Source: G965204755 sp965243415
GTDB taxonomy: Bacteria; Acidobacteriota; Vicinamibacteria; Marinacidobacterales; Marinacidobacteraceae
DNA length: 64,000 nucleotides
Assembly (NCBI GenBank): GCA_965243415.1
Contig: OZ251549.1
Location: 3,286,001-3,350,000 of the forward strand
Direction of reading: 5' to 3'
Numbering within the stretch: the first letter of the stretch is position 1; each line of letters begins with the position of its first letter. The translations under genes and the position numbers were made by a program. This document shows positions 7,995 through 17,168 of this stretch, in pieces. The notes under the pieces were generated by a model that worked only from the letters and a program-made list of their open reading frames with translations, did no database searches and was not told the origin of the DNA.

Positions 7995-9806
7995 TTACCG
8001 GTTTTCGGCGGCGGCCCCGGTCTCCGCGAGGTAGGCCTCGGGATCGTCGATCAGGAGCGCCGCCCGCGGCATGGCGGCGAGGGCCGCGTTCACCTGGGGA
8101 TCGCGGTCTATGGTGGCGCGCCGGGAAGCCCCCGGCCCCCACAGGAGGCTGAACACCTCGCCTTCGATCCGGAGGGCGATCTGTTCTTCGACGCGGCGGC
8201 GTTCCGCTTCCCCGGCCGGGAGTTCGCGCGGGATCCCCTCTTCCTCCAGGAAGCCGAGGAACTCGTCGAGCGTGGCCCGGTCGGCGCGGAATTCCTGGTC
8301 CACGGCGCGCACCAGGTCGCCGCGCGCCCGGAGTTCGTCGGGCCGCTTCCCGGCGCCGTCCACCGCCCCGCGCCCGTCCTTCGGGACGAACCGGGTGGCG
8401 AAGCGGAAGAAGGCGCCGTGCTGTTCCATGCGAACGAGCGCCGGCGCCGGTTCGGGAGCCGGGAGCGGCAGGTCCGGGGCGATCCCTCCGCCGCCTTCGA
8501 TCTCCCGGCCCAGCGCGGTGCGCACGATGGTCCCGGCCTCGTCGTTCGAGTCGCGCTCGCCCCGGCCCCGGTAGTAGTCGAGGAAGTCGCCGCTGTCGTA
8601 GTCCCGCTGCAGCCGGCGGCCGCTGGGAGTGAAGTACTGCGCCGAGGTCAGGCCCAGCGCGTAGCCGTGCGGCAGCGGATAGACCGACTGCACCAGCCCC
8701 TTCCCGTAGGTGTTCTCCCCGAGGATGAGCCCCCGGTCGTGATCCTGGACCGCCCCGGCGACGATCTCCGAGGCCGAGGCGCTCTCCCGGGAGACGAGCA
8801 CCACGAGCGGCAGGTCGGCGTGGGGGCTCGGCTCCTCGGCGAGGAAGACCTGCTGCTGCCGGTCCTCCCGGCCCCGGATGGAGACGATCTCCGCGCCCTG
8901 CTCCAGGAAGACATTGGAGACCGCGATCGCCTGGTTCAGCAGGCCGCCGGGGTTGTGGCGGAGGTCCACGATGAGCCGGGTCGCCCCCTCGAGGCGCAGT
9001 TCGACGATCGCCTCCCGGAGTTCTTCGCCGGTGTTCTCGTTGAAGTCGGAGATGCGGACATAGCCGGAGCTCTCGCCGGTCTCCGGTTCCTCGAGCGGGA
9101 AGAAGTAGGGGACGCTGCGGAGCGGGATGCGGTCCCGGACGACGGTGAAGTCGAGCGGGGCGTCGTAGCCGGGCCGCGTGATCGTGATGTCCACCGGGGT
9201 CCCGCGGGGCCCGCGCAGGAGCGAGACCGCCTGGTCCATGTCGTACTGGGTGGCGTCCTCGCCTTCGATCCGGCTGATGACATCGCCGGCGCGGATCCCC
9301 AGCCGGTAGGCCGGGGTGCCCTCGAACGGGGAAACGACGGTGAGCAGACCGTTCTGCTGCTGGACGCGGATCCCGAGGCCCACGTACTCGCCCTGCTGGC
9401 GTTCGCGCATCTGCCGGTAGGTGCGCGGGACGAACAGGTTCGAGTGCGGGTCGAGCCGGGACAGCATCCCCGAGACCGTCGCCCGGGCGAGCGTCTCCGG
9501 GGGGATCTCCCGCGCGTAGGCGGTCTCGATGAGCCGCATCACGTTCGTGTAGCGCTGCAGCAGCGGCCGGGAGACCGACTCGTCCTCCGGCTCCCGGACC
9601 GCGCCGGCGGTCCCGCCGACGAGGCCGGCCCGGAGCGGCCGCCACTCCCCGCCGGATTCGACCGGGGCGGCGGGCGGAACCCCGGTCGGGGGCGTCGGCT
9701 CGGCGGCGAGAACCCCGGCGATGGCCGCGGCGACGATCGCCGGGAGCAGCAGCGGAAGGATCCGGCGCGGGAAGAGACTCAGGATCCGGGCCGGGGATGT
9801 CCGCAT
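7995..9806 (-). CDS. S41-family C-terminal processing peptidase
   Basis: 603 residues: a signal/anchor segment, an N-terminal helical region, a PDZ domain (GLGIRVQQQNGLLTVVSPF through GDVISRIEG) and the S41 catalytic domain with Ser in SASASEIVAGA and Lys in GENTYGKGLVQ, the CtpA/Prc Ser-Lys dyad. Such enzymes trim periplasmic proteins from their C-termini. The start at 9806 is preferred over an ATG at 9815 because a TAGGAT -10-like box (9819-9814) overlaps the earlier ATG and sits exactly 7 bases before the later one. It lies 87 bases downstream of tatC on the same strand. Confidence 0.9.
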   Translation of the reverse strand: MRTSPARILSLFPRRILPLLLPAIVAAAIAGVLAAEPTPPTGVPPAAPVESGGEWRPLRAGLVGGTAGAVREPEDESVSRPLLQRYTNVMRLIETAYAREIPPETLARATVSGMLSRLDPHSNLFVPRTYRQMRERQQGEYVGLGIRVQQQNGLLTVVSPFEGTPAYRLGIRAGDVISRIEGEDATQYDMDQAVSLLRGPRGTPVDITITRPGYDAPLDFTVVRDRIPLRSVPYFFPLEEPETGESSGYVRISDFNENTGEELREAIVELRLEGATRLIVDLRHNPGGLLNQAIAVSNVFLEQGAEIVSIRGREDRQQQVFLAEEPSPHADLPLVVLVSRESASASEIVAGAVQDHDRGLILGENTYGKGLVQSVYPLPHGYALGLTSAQYFTPSGRRLQRDYDSGDFLDYYRGRGERDSNDEAGTIVRTALGREIEGGGGIAPDLPLPAPEPAPALVRMEQHGAFFRFATRFVPKDGRGAVDGAGKRPDELRARGDLVRAVDQEFRADRATLDEFLGFLEEEGIPRELPAGEAERRRVEEQIALRIEGEVFSLLWGPGASRRATIDRDPQVNAALAAMPRAALLIDDPEAYLAETGAAAENR

Positions 9807-9813
9807 CGGGAGC

Positions 9814-9819
9814 ATCCTA
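9814..9819 (-). promoter_or_regulatory. -10-like box TAGGAT, 7 bases before the S41 peptidase ATG
   Basis: TAGGAT on the minus strand is followed by GCTCCCG and then the ATG at 9806. No Shine-Dalgarno is seen. The spacing fits a leaderless transcript starting at or next to the ATG, and the same geometry recurs elsewhere in the window. Confidence 0.45.
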
Positions 9820-9893
9820 ACAGCCGGCCGGCGCCGTTCCGGCCGCGGCTCGGCAGAGGCTCGAGGCTCCCGGCCGGGGCGGAGGCGCCCCGG

Positions 9894-10715
9894 TCAGGGC
9901 GACGCGCCGGGCCCGGCTCCGCCTTCGTCGCCCGCGCCGGCGGCGGCCCGGCGCCGGCGCATGCGGTTCCCGACCCAGGCGATGCCGATGGACAGGCCGT
10001 AGAGCGCGATCATCGGGCCGGCGAGGATGATCTGCGTGGTGGGGTCGGGAGGCGTCAGCAGCGCCGCCAGGACGAAGATGGCCAGGATCGCGTACTTGAA
10101 GTACCGGGCCAGCATCCCCGGCGTGATGATCCCCAGCCGGGAGAGGAGGAGCGCCAGCGAGGGGATCTGGAAGACGACGGCGGTCCCCAGCACCAGTCGG
10201 GCGTAGAAACTGAACACCTCCGAGACCCGGTAGCGGATCTCGATGTCCCGGCCGCCGCCGCCGAAGGTGCCGAGGAACTCCGCGGCCGCCGGGAAGAGGA
10301 CATAGTGGCAGAACGCCGCGCCGGAGAGGAAGAAGACCGAGCCGATGAGGACGAAGGGGACCGCGAGGCGGCGTTCGTGGCGGTAGAGGCCGGGCGCCAC
10401 GAAGCCCCAGACCTGCCCCAGCCAGGCCGGGGTCGAGACCAGGAGCGCCACCAGGAAACTCATCTTGATCCCCAGGACGAAGACCTCCGGCGGCGCGGTG
10501 GCGATGAGTTCCCCCCCGAGCGGCTCGATGACCGCCACCAGCGGGTCCATCAGGAAGTTGAAGATCTGCCGGTAGAAGAAGAAACAGATGACGAAGGCGA
10601 TCCCGACGGCGACCAGCGCGCGGACGAGGCGCCGGCGCAGTTCGTCGAGATGCTCGAGGAAGGTCATCCGGTCGGGGGCCGGCGCGCTCCCGCCGGTCGA
10701 TTCGTCGGCGGTCAC
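9894..10715 (-). CDS. tatC: Twin-arginine translocase subunit TatC
   Basis: 273 residues with a conserved cytoplasmic N-terminus (MTFLEHLDELRRRL), which in TatC binds twin-arginine signal peptides, followed by six hydrophobic helices. The conserved Glu-containing periplasmic loop region and FxxPSLALLLSRLGI segment match the family. Start is GTG at 10715. TatC with a TatA/B partner exports folded proteins. Its partner gene lies 159 bases upstream on the same strand. The C-terminus has a short Ala/Gly-rich tail that is probably disordered. Confidence 0.95.
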   Translation of the reverse strand: MTADESTGGSAPAPDRMTFLEHLDELRRRLVRALVAVGIAFVICFFFYRQIFNFLMDPLVAVIEPLGGELIATAPPEVFVLGIKMSFLVALLVSTPAWLGQVWGFVAPGLYRHERRLAVPFVLIGSVFFLSGAAFCHYVLFPAAAEFLGTFGGGGRDIEIRYRVSEVFSFYARLVLGTAVVFQIPSLALLLSRLGIITPGMLARYFKYAILAIFVLAALLTPPDPTTQIILAGPMIALYGLSIGIAWVGNRMRRRRAAAGAGDEGGAGPGASP

Positions 10716-10874
10716 GGGCGCGCGGTCGCGGTCAGGCGGGAGTGGTTCGGCGGCGGGGCGACTCCCGGGGCCCCGACTCGTCGAACCCGAGGCCGCGGGG
10801 ATCGTCGGCGTGGCCGCCGGGGTCGCGGAAACCGGTCTCGCGGCCCCGCCGGAGGAGTCGGATTCCGCCGATCC

Positions 10875-11486
10875 TCATCGGGAGGGGGTTCCTTCTCCCG
10901 CGTCCGCCCCTCCGTCCGGCTCGCCCGGCCCCCGCGGCGCTCCGGCGTCGTTGCCTTCGGGCGTCCCGGCCCGCTGCCCCCCCTCCTTCGGCCCGTCTTC
11001 TTCCGGCCCGTCTTTCTGCCGGTCGTCCCCGGCGGCGCCCGGCGACTCCCCGGCCCCGGAGGCTCCCGAGTCCGGGGCCGCTCCGCCGGCCGGCGGCTCC
11101 GCGTCGTCCGCCGGCGCCGGGCCGGCCGGATTCGCGGGTCTCGCGGAGGATGGGGCGCCGGCGCCGGCCGGTGCGGAGGGCCGCGTCCGCCGCGGAGCGC
11201 CGCCGTCGGGGTCGAGACCGGCGCGGAGGTCGTCCCCGGCGCCGCTGATCTCCTCCCGCGCGGAGCGGAACTCCTCCATCTCCACTTCCCGCTCCAGGGT
11301 GTTCCGCAATTCGCTGCTGGTACGGCGGAATTCGGCCAGACTGCGCCCGAGGGTCTTGCCGATCTGCGGCAGTTTGCGGGGCCCGAACACGATGAGGGCC
11401 ACCCCCATGATGATGAGCATCTCCTGCATCCCGAGCGGGCCGATCATGAGCGGCGTCAGGAGCGGCTGGGGCGGGAGCGGCGGCAC
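10875..11486 (-). CDS. tatA: TatA/TatB-family translocase subunit with long disordered tail
   Basis: A single transmembrane helix (MQEMLIIMGVALIVFGPRKL) followed by the amphipathic helix (PQIGKTLGRSLAEFRRTSS) identifies a TatA/B-family protein. The FGPRKLP hinge is intermediate between TatA and TatB, so the precise type is open. A charged coil and then about 110 residues of Pro/Ala/Gly/Asp-rich low complexity follow, making it longer than usual TatA. Start: a GTG at 11486 lies 8 bases after a TATCGT box; an ATG at 11447 just before the helix is equally plausible and neither has a clear ribosome site. Context with tatC supports the assignment. Confidence 0.85.
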   Translation of the reverse strand: MPPLPPQPLLTPLMIGPLGMQEMLIIMGVALIVFGPRKLPQIGKTLGRSLAEFRRTSSELRNTLEREVEMEEFRSAREEISGAGDDLRAGLDPDGGAPRRTRPSAPAGAGAPSSARPANPAGPAPADDAEPPAGGAAPDSGASGAGESPGAAGDDRQKDGPEEDGPKEGGQRAGTPEGNDAGAPRGPGEPDGGADAGEGTPSR

Positions 11487-11494
11487 GGGCTGAA

Positions 11495-11500
11495 ACGATA
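11495..11500 (-). promoter_or_regulatory. -10-like box TATCGT upstream of the Tat subunit gene
   Basis: TATCGT on the minus strand lies 8 bases before the GTG at 11486, the leaderless spacing seen at several other genes here. No good -35 is visible. Confidence 0.35.
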
Positions 11501-11566
11501 CCTTGGCGGGGGCTGCGGTTCGCCGGGTTCGGCCGGCGCCCGGCGGGCGACAATCCCGGCGGTTCC

Positions 11567-12394
11567 GTGAAGTCCGCAGCCCCGACCCCGGCAGCGGCGG
11601 CCCCGACCCCGGGGACCCCGACCCCGGCCGAGTTCCGCCGCACCCCCGGCGCGGTGCGCCGGATGTTCGATGCGGTGGCCCCCGGCTACGACCGGCTGAA
11701 CCGGATGCTCAGCCTGGGGCTCGATCAGGGCTGGCGCCGGGCGGCGATCCGGGAACTCGACCCGGGGCCGGGAGACCGGACGCTCGATCTGTGCTGCGGC
11801 ACCGGCGACCTGGCCCTGCTCCTGCCCCCGGGAGTGCGGGCGGTCGGCTGCGACTTCACTCCGGCGATGCTGGAACTCGCCGGCGAGAAAGCCGCGCGGC
11901 GCGCGGCAGCGCTGCCGCGGGTGGCCGGGGATGCGCTCCGCCTGCCCTTTCGCGCGGCGAGTTTCGAGCGCCTGGCGATCGCCTTCGGGGTCCGGAACCT
12001 GCCGGACCCCGGAGCTGCGTTCCGGGAGGCGCGCCGGGTGCTGGCGCCGGGCGGTCGGCTGGTGGTGCTCGAGTTCTCGAAGCCGCCGCGGCGGATCGCG
12101 CGCTTCGGCCACCGGCTGTGGCTGCGGCTGGCGGTGCCGGGGGTGGCGCGGGTGGCGGCGGCCGGTTCCGGGGGCGCCGATCCGTACCGGTATCTCCGGG
12201 ACTCCATCTTCGCCTTTCCGGAGCCGGAACCGCTCGCCGGGGAGTTGGAGGGGGCCGGGTTCGGGCGGGTGCGCTTCCGCTACCGGTCGTTCGGGACGGT
12301 GGCCATCCACACCGCCGAACGGGAGGGCGAGCCGGTCCCGGACCGGCGTCGGGATCGGGATCGGGACCGCCCGCGGCTCACCAGGGCAACTTGA
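11567..12394 (+). CDS. ubiE: Demethylmenaquinone/ubiquinone methyltransferase UbiE/MenG
   Basis: 275-residue SAM-dependent methyltransferase. Motif I is TLDLCCGTGDLAL, the UbiE N-terminal signature appears as MFDAVAPGYDRLNRMLSLGLD, and the second signature region is IAFGVRNLPDPGAAFREARRVLAPGG. The family methylates the quinone ring in the last step of menaquinone (or a late step of ubiquinone) synthesis on the inner membrane. Start is GTG at 11567, upstream of a Pro/Ala/Thr-rich leader of about 30 residues that may be dispensable; an internal start closer to the domain is possible. The 3' end overlaps the convergent pilW-like gene by 17 bases. Confidence 0.92.
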   Translation: MKSAAPTPAAAAPTPGTPTPAEFRRTPGAVRRMFDAVAPGYDRLNRMLSLGLDQGWRRAAIRELDPGPGDRTLDLCCGTGDLALLLPPGVRAVGCDFTPAMLELAGEKAARRAAALPRVAGDALRLPFRAASFERLAIAFGVRNLPDPGAAFREARRVLAPGGRLVVLEFSKPPRRIARFGHRLWLRLAVPGVARVAAAGSGGADPYRYLRDSIFAFPEPEPLAGELEGAGFGRVRFRYRSFGTVAIHTAEREGEPVPDRRRDRDRDRPRLTRAT

Positions 12395-13769
12395 CGAACC
12401 GCAACGGTCCGATCCGGGGGATCTCGGTGGGCAGCGAGTGCAACTGCATCTGCTCCTCCCAGGCGCGCCGTTCCACCCCGGCGGCGGCGACCGGCAGCCC
12501 CACCCGGCGCCGGTAGGTTCGGGTGAGGAAGCGGTCCCCCGCCTCGCCGCCGAGTCCCGCGCCGGGGAACGAACCGGCGACGGAGCGGACCCGGACCGCG
12601 ATGTCGACGCCGCGCACGATGTGTGAACCGAGTTGCGCCGCCGTGCGCATGTCGCCGAGGAACGGCGGCGGATCGTCCCGCAGGATGTCGGCGGCGGCGC
12701 CGGTCACATAGCGGACCTGGAGGTCCTCGACGAAGCCGGCCGGCTGCGGCGGCCGTTCGTCCACCCGGCGCATGAGCACCCGCTGCCGGTCGGCGGCGCC
12801 GGCGCGCGCCTCGCGCACCCAGTAGCGGATGCGGGAAACGGGGACCAGTCCCGGCTGGCCGAGTCCGAAGAGCCCGTAGCCCTCGGGATCCCCGTCCCCG
12901 CCGCCGGTCCCCTTCCCTTTCCCCTTCCCGTTGCCCTTCCCCTTGCCCTTGCCGCCGGCGGCCTGCGTGGCCAGGGTCTCCAGCATCGAGCCGACGACCT
13001 TGCCGGTGAGATCGGACACCAGCGGGGAGCCGGCGCCGGGAAGGGCCGCCTCGATGACGCCGCCGAGGAGGCTCTGGAGCCCGCGCTCCAGGAGGCCGCC
13101 GCCGCTGCCGGGCGAGAAGGTGTCGGCGTCCACGCTGGGACGGAAGTGGCGCCGCCAACCGTCCGTGGCCGCCATCAGGCGGACCCGCGCGCCGGCCGGG
13201 GGCGGCGATCCCTTCCCGTCGCCGGGCTTCGGCAGCGAGCCGCTTCCCGGAAGCGCCGGCTTCGCCCCGGAGACCGAGCGGACCCGGCCGAACACCCAGC
13301 GGGGCGTCATCTCGTCGTCGTTGAACACCACCGCGAAGACCGGGCCGCCGCTCCCCGGCGTTCGGGCCAGCCGGGAGGTCGGGGTCCCGAGCGTCACCGT
13401 CGAGCCGTCGAAGGCGACGACCGGTTCGAAGGCGGTCTCCGGGAGGCGCTCCGGGGAGGTCAGGAAGTCGAGGCCGTCGGGGTTCCCGTTCCCGGCGGGG
13501 CCCAGGTCGGTGAAGACCGGGATCTCCACCGGCAGTCCGGACCCGGCGCGGGCCACATCGAGGGCGATCCGGTCGAGGACGGCGCCGCCGTCCTGGCGCA
13601 TCGCCGCCAGTTCGGGCTCGACGCGGAAGGAGGCCCGACCCTGCCGGAGCAGCAGCAGGAAGCCGGAGGTGACCAGGAGGGTCAGCCCCAGGGCGACGAC
13701 GGTCTCGGCGAGGGTGAAGCCGGCGGTCTCCGGCCGGCGGTCGGCGGCGGGCGTCGTTTCGGTCTTCAT
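12378..13769 (-). CDS. pilW: PilW-like minor type IV pilin
   Basis: 463 residues beginning with a type IV prepilin leader: TAGFTLAETVVALGLTLLV, where cleavage after Gly leaves F-T-L-A-E with the conserved Glu5, followed by a hydrophobic helix. The periplasmic part resembles PilW (MRQDGGAVLDRIALDVARAGSG). An unusual insertion of alternating Gly and Lys near residue 280 is encoded by a homopurine tract. It should be a minor pilin helping to prime pilus assembly with PilV, PilX and PilY1, which lie just upstream on the same strand. Start ATG at 13769 has GAGGACG upstream. Confidence 0.8.
   Translation of the reverse strand: MKTETTPAADRRPETAGFTLAETVVALGLTLLVTSGFLLLLRQGRASFRVEPELAAMRQDGGAVLDRIALDVARAGSGLPVEIPVFTDLGPAGNGNPDGLDFLTSPERLPETAFEPVVAFDGSTVTLGTPTSRLARTPGSGGPVFAVVFNDDEMTPRWVFGRVRSVSGAKPALPGSGSLPKPGDGKGSPPPAGARVRLMAATDGWRRHFRPSVDADTFSPGSGGGLLERGLQSLLGGVIEAALPGAGSPLVSDLTGKVVGSMLETLATQAAGGKGKGKGNGKGKGKGTGGGDGDPEGYGLFGLGQPGLVPVSRIRYWVREARAGAADRQRVLMRRVDERPPQPAGFVEDLQVRYVTGAAADILRDDPPPFLGDMRTAAQLGSHIVRGVDIAVRVRSVAGSFPGAGLGGEAGDRFLTRTYRRRVGLPVAAAGVERRAWEEQMQLHSLPTEIPRIGPLRFVKLPW
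12908..12952 (-). repeat. In-frame homopurine (Lys-Gly) tract in pilW
   Basis: About 45 bases on the coding strand consist almost only of GGG/AAG-type purine runs, encoding alternating Gly and Lys around residues 275-290. The near-repeats make it a candidate for slippage. Confidence 0.6.
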
Positions 13770-13798
13770 CGGTTCGTCCTCGTCGGGTCCGCTCCCGG

Positions 13799-16700
13799 TC
13801 AGAACGGGGAGCGGCGGAGCCCTTCCACGAAGAAGGTGATCTCGGCCAAGGCGCCCTCCCGCACCTTGAAGCGGAAGTCGCCGATGACGGTGTCGAAGAC
13901 CGCGCCGGCCGCCTGGCTCACCCCCAGCGCCAGATTCCCGGAGGCGGAGACACTGAGGCCCCGAACCCGGCTCGGGCCGTAGGCGATGGAGGCGCCGGAG
14001 CCGCCGAGCGCGCCGGGCGCCGGGGCCCCGGTCAGACCGTGGAAGGCCCGCAGCCGGGACACCCCCCGGGAGGTCACCGTCTCACCGCAGTTCGACTCCT
14101 CCCGGTCGGCGCTCTTGGTGACGAGGAGTACCTCGACGGTCCCGTTCCCCACCCGCACCGCGGGATTCCCCTGCGGGCTCTCGCCCTCGGGAAGTTCCCG
14201 GCGCCAGACCTCCCGCAGGCGTCCGGCGGTCTCCCGGAGGAGCACGAGAACCGACCGCTCCCCGCGTACCCGGCGGTCCCCGCCGCCCACGACCAGGAGA
14301 TGGGGTTCGCTGCGGCCCGGGAACGGAAACGCCACCGGGCGGGTCGCGATCGGCCGTTCCCCGCCCAGCCGGAAGGCGACCTCCAGGCTCCGCGGCCCCG
14401 GCCCGTCGAGCGCCAGCCGATGCACCTGCCCGTGGAGGTCCCCGAGATAGAGCCGGGTCACCAGGTCGCCGGCGCCCGGCTGCGCCCAGACCGGGCGCCA
14501 GGGGGCCGGCGCCGTCGGGGCGCCGTTCTTCGGGATCCGGGGCGCCGCCCCCGGCGCCAGCCGGTAGCGCTGCCGCACCCGGCCACTCTCCGGCTCGATC
14601 TCGAAGAGCCACTCGCCGGAATCGTCGGAGGCGCTGCCGACGCCGCCGGAGAGGAACGCCGTCCACTCGCTGCCTCCGCCGGAACGCGGGGTCTCGACCA
14701 GGAGCGGCGCCGGCGTCTCGCCGAGTCCCTCGAGGACGCCCTCCAGGTCCGAGAGCCGGTTCCCCAGGTTGAAGAGGAGGCGCGGCAGGCCCTCGCCGCC
14801 GGCGCCCGGTCGGCTCACCGCGGCGGTCCCGTCCCACTCGCCCCCGACCGCGGAGACATCGAGCGCCGTCAGGAAACGGCCGCCGTACTCCCGACCGAAG
14901 GCGAGCACCGTGGCCCACTTCCCGGCTTCGGGGAGATAGAGGTCGCGGACCACCGGAGAGCCGGCGAGGGTGTACCTCCCCACCAGCCCGACCCGCCGCT
15001 CCGGGGTGAGCAGGGCGTACCCCGCGGCCAGGTCGCGGAGCATGGTGCGGACCCGTTGGGTCTCCCAGTAGGTCTCCCCCGGCCCCGGCCCGAGGAGGTC
15101 GTCGGGGATGTAGGCGAACAGTTCCTCGCCGGTGTCCGCCGCGAACGCGTGGAGCAGGCCGCCGTTCGTCGGCAGATAGACCACCGTCCGGCGGTTCACC
15201 CGGGCTTCGAAGAACTCGCGGTACGCCTTCCGGTGGCGGGCGACGCCCTCGGGGTGGCGCGGCGGACTCGGCGCCACCGCCGGCGCCGCCAGGCTCTCCC
15301 GCAACTTCCAGGAACCGACGCCTCCGGTGAAGTGGAGTTCCCCGTCCTCGTCGTAGATCGTCCGGGTGGTCGGATGGACCGCGATCCGTTCCCCGCGAAC
15401 GATCCGCACCACCAGTTCGGCGGCGTCCTCGGCGGTGCGCGCGCCGCGGCCGTCGAGATCCCGGAGGAAGCCGTGCCACACCCCGAGTTCCGAGGGGGTC
15501 ACGACGCCCACTTCGAACCGGCGGAGCCGGGTCTCGCCGGGGCGGTTGTAGAGGATGAGCCGGTCGTCGGGGTCGCGCCGCGCCAGGCGCTCGCCGGCGT
15601 CCCAGATCACCGTCGGGCCGGTCCGGTCCGGCGTCGCCGGCGTCCCGGTTCCGCCGCCGAAGACCGGATGCGCCCGGAGGTGACCCCGCAGCCGGGTCAG
15701 GTCGGCGCTGGTCGAGAGGAGGACGTTGTCGGCGTAGCCGCCGCGGCGGCGGAGGGTCTCCTCGAAACGACGGGCGTCGGTCGGATCGCCCACCAGGGCC
15801 TCCCGCGCCAGGGCGGGATCGGTCCCGGGGAACGCCGGAGTCGGGGAACCGGCGACGAGTTCCTTGACCGTGGCGAGCACCGGGGCGCCCAACTTGACGA
15901 CGCCTTCCGGGAGGGTCACCCGTCGCAGCACATCGCCGAGCGCTTCCGCGAGCGCCTCCGGACGGGTGGCGTGATACGCCGGACGGCGCAGGTTCGACGC
16001 CATCCATCCCAGATGGTTCGTGATCTCCCGGTAGCGTCGCCTCCCGTCGGTGAACCCGATGACATGGATGTCGCCGAGACCGGCGTCCGGGTCGCCGTCG
16101 TTGATCGCCAGGAACGCCGCTTTCGCCTTGAGCCCGGCGTTGATCCCCCCGAACTCGAACCTCGTGTAGCGCCCGCGGGGGCTCGGCGTGGGTTCGGTGT
16201 CCTTCCCCAGGAGGAGCAGGCGGTGGTGCTTGCCGGTCCGGCCCTCGTTGAAGTCGGCCCAGGCGTGGGAGTCGCATTCGCAGGTGTCCACCCCGTCCGT
16301 GACCAGCAGGATGATGTTCTGCTGTCCGGGCTGCAGGTCGTCGAGGGCCGTCTCGCGGATGTGGCCGGCCAGTTGGAGGAGGGCGATCCCGTTGGGGGTG
16401 ACCTGCGTGGCGGCGTACCGCGGCAGGGCCGCCAGCACCTCCCGCTGCGCCGTTTCGGCGTCGCATCCGGCGACCGCGGAGCGCAGGAGCAGACCCGGAC
16501 AGGGCCCCTGCCGCCAGACGCGCAGCCCGCTCGCCGAACCCCTCGGGACCCCGGCCCCCTTCGTGGGGTCCCTGCAACTTCTCACATTCGGATCGTCCAA
16601 CTCGTAGATCCAGATGTAGGGGCCGAAGACCGCGAGCCGCCAGTGGGCGAGCGGTTCCCCGCCGTCCGATTCCAGATGGCGAACGGCGTGCGCCACCGCT

Positions 16701-17128
16701 TCCCGCGCCAGTTCCAGTTTCCGTCCGCCGGCCACGGACTCGTTCATCGAGGTCGAGGTGTCGAAGAGGATCCAGATGCGGGGCCGGGCGGCACTGCGGA
16801 CGAGCCCCAGGGGATCGCGTCCGCGTTCCACCGGCTCGAAGGAATCGTCCGCCTGGTTCGTGCTCGCCGCCCGGCCCGTCACCGCGCCGGTCGGGAGCCC
16901 GCTCGCGGACGGCGGGACCTCGCCGGGGGGCGGCGCCGGACGGCCGGAGAAGGCCGCGAGCGCCGGCAGGACGACCGCCCCGGAGCGGAGGAGCGGGCCG
17001 ATCGCGCACCCCCTCTTTCGTCGCCGGGGGCGGCCGGCGGGGTCGGGTGCCGCGGGGATTCCGGCCGCCGGGTTGCGGTTCGGTCCGGTCCCGCTCGCCG
17101 GGTTTCGAGGAGTCGTACCGTCGGTCAT
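13799..17128 (-). CDS. pilY1: PilY1-like pilus tip/assembly protein with vWA domain
   Basis: 1109 residues. After an N-terminal basic and hydrophobic segment there is a von Willebrand A domain whose MIDAS motif is DTSTSMNES. The C-terminal half (from about residue 600) has the PilC/PilY beta-propeller pattern, with VYLPTNGGLLHAFAADTGEE and the following ELFAYIPDDLLG being strongly diagnostic. PilY1 proteins sit at the pilus tip and control extension, retraction and adhesion, often with bound calcium. Order with neighbours is pilV, pilX, pilY1, pilW. Start ATG at 17128 has only a distant purine stretch (GGAGAAGGGAAA), so translation may partly depend on upstream genes. Confidence 0.88.
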   Translation of the reverse strand: MTDGTTPRNPASGTGPNRNPAAGIPAAPDPAGRPRRRKRGCAIGPLLRSGAVVLPALAAFSGRPAPPPGEVPPSASGLPTGAVTGRAASTNQADDSFEPVERGRDPLGLVRSAARPRIWILFDTSTSMNESVAGGRKLELAREAVAHAVRHLESDGGEPLAHWRLAVFGPYIWIYELDDPNVRSCRDPTKGAGVPRGSASGLRVWRQGPCPGLLLRSAVAGCDAETAQREVLAALPRYAATQVTPNGIALLQLAGHIRETALDDLQPGQQNIILLVTDGVDTCECDSHAWADFNEGRTGKHHRLLLLGKDTEPTPSPRGRYTRFEFGGINAGLKAKAAFLAINDGDPDAGLGDIHVIGFTDGRRRYREITNHLGWMASNLRRPAYHATRPEALAEALGDVLRRVTLPEGVVKLGAPVLATVKELVAGSPTPAFPGTDPALAREALVGDPTDARRFEETLRRRGGYADNVLLSTSADLTRLRGHLRAHPVFGGGTGTPATPDRTGPTVIWDAGERLARRDPDDRLILYNRPGETRLRRFEVGVVTPSELGVWHGFLRDLDGRGARTAEDAAELVVRIVRGERIAVHPTTRTIYDEDGELHFTGGVGSWKLRESLAAPAVAPSPPRHPEGVARHRKAYREFFEARVNRRTVVYLPTNGGLLHAFAADTGEELFAYIPDDLLGPGPGETYWETQRVRTMLRDLAAGYALLTPERRVGLVGRYTLAGSPVVRDLYLPEAGKWATVLAFGREYGGRFLTALDVSAVGGEWDGTAAVSRPGAGGEGLPRLLFNLGNRLSDLEGVLEGLGETPAPLLVETPRSGGGSEWTAFLSGGVGSASDDSGEWLFEIEPESGRVRQRYRLAPGAAPRIPKNGAPTAPAPWRPVWAQPGAGDLVTRLYLGDLHGQVHRLALDGPGPRSLEVAFRLGGERPIATRPVAFPFPGRSEPHLLVVGGGDRRVRGERSVLVLLRETAGRLREVWRRELPEGESPQGNPAVRVGNGTVEVLLVTKSADREESNCGETVTSRGVSRLRAFHGLTGAPAPGALGGSGASIAYGPSRVRGLSVSASGNLALGVSQAAGAVFDTVIGDFRFKVREGALAEITFFVEGLRRSPF

Positions 17129-17168
17129 GTCGCGAGCGTCGTTTCCCTTCTCCGGGATTCCGCGGGGC

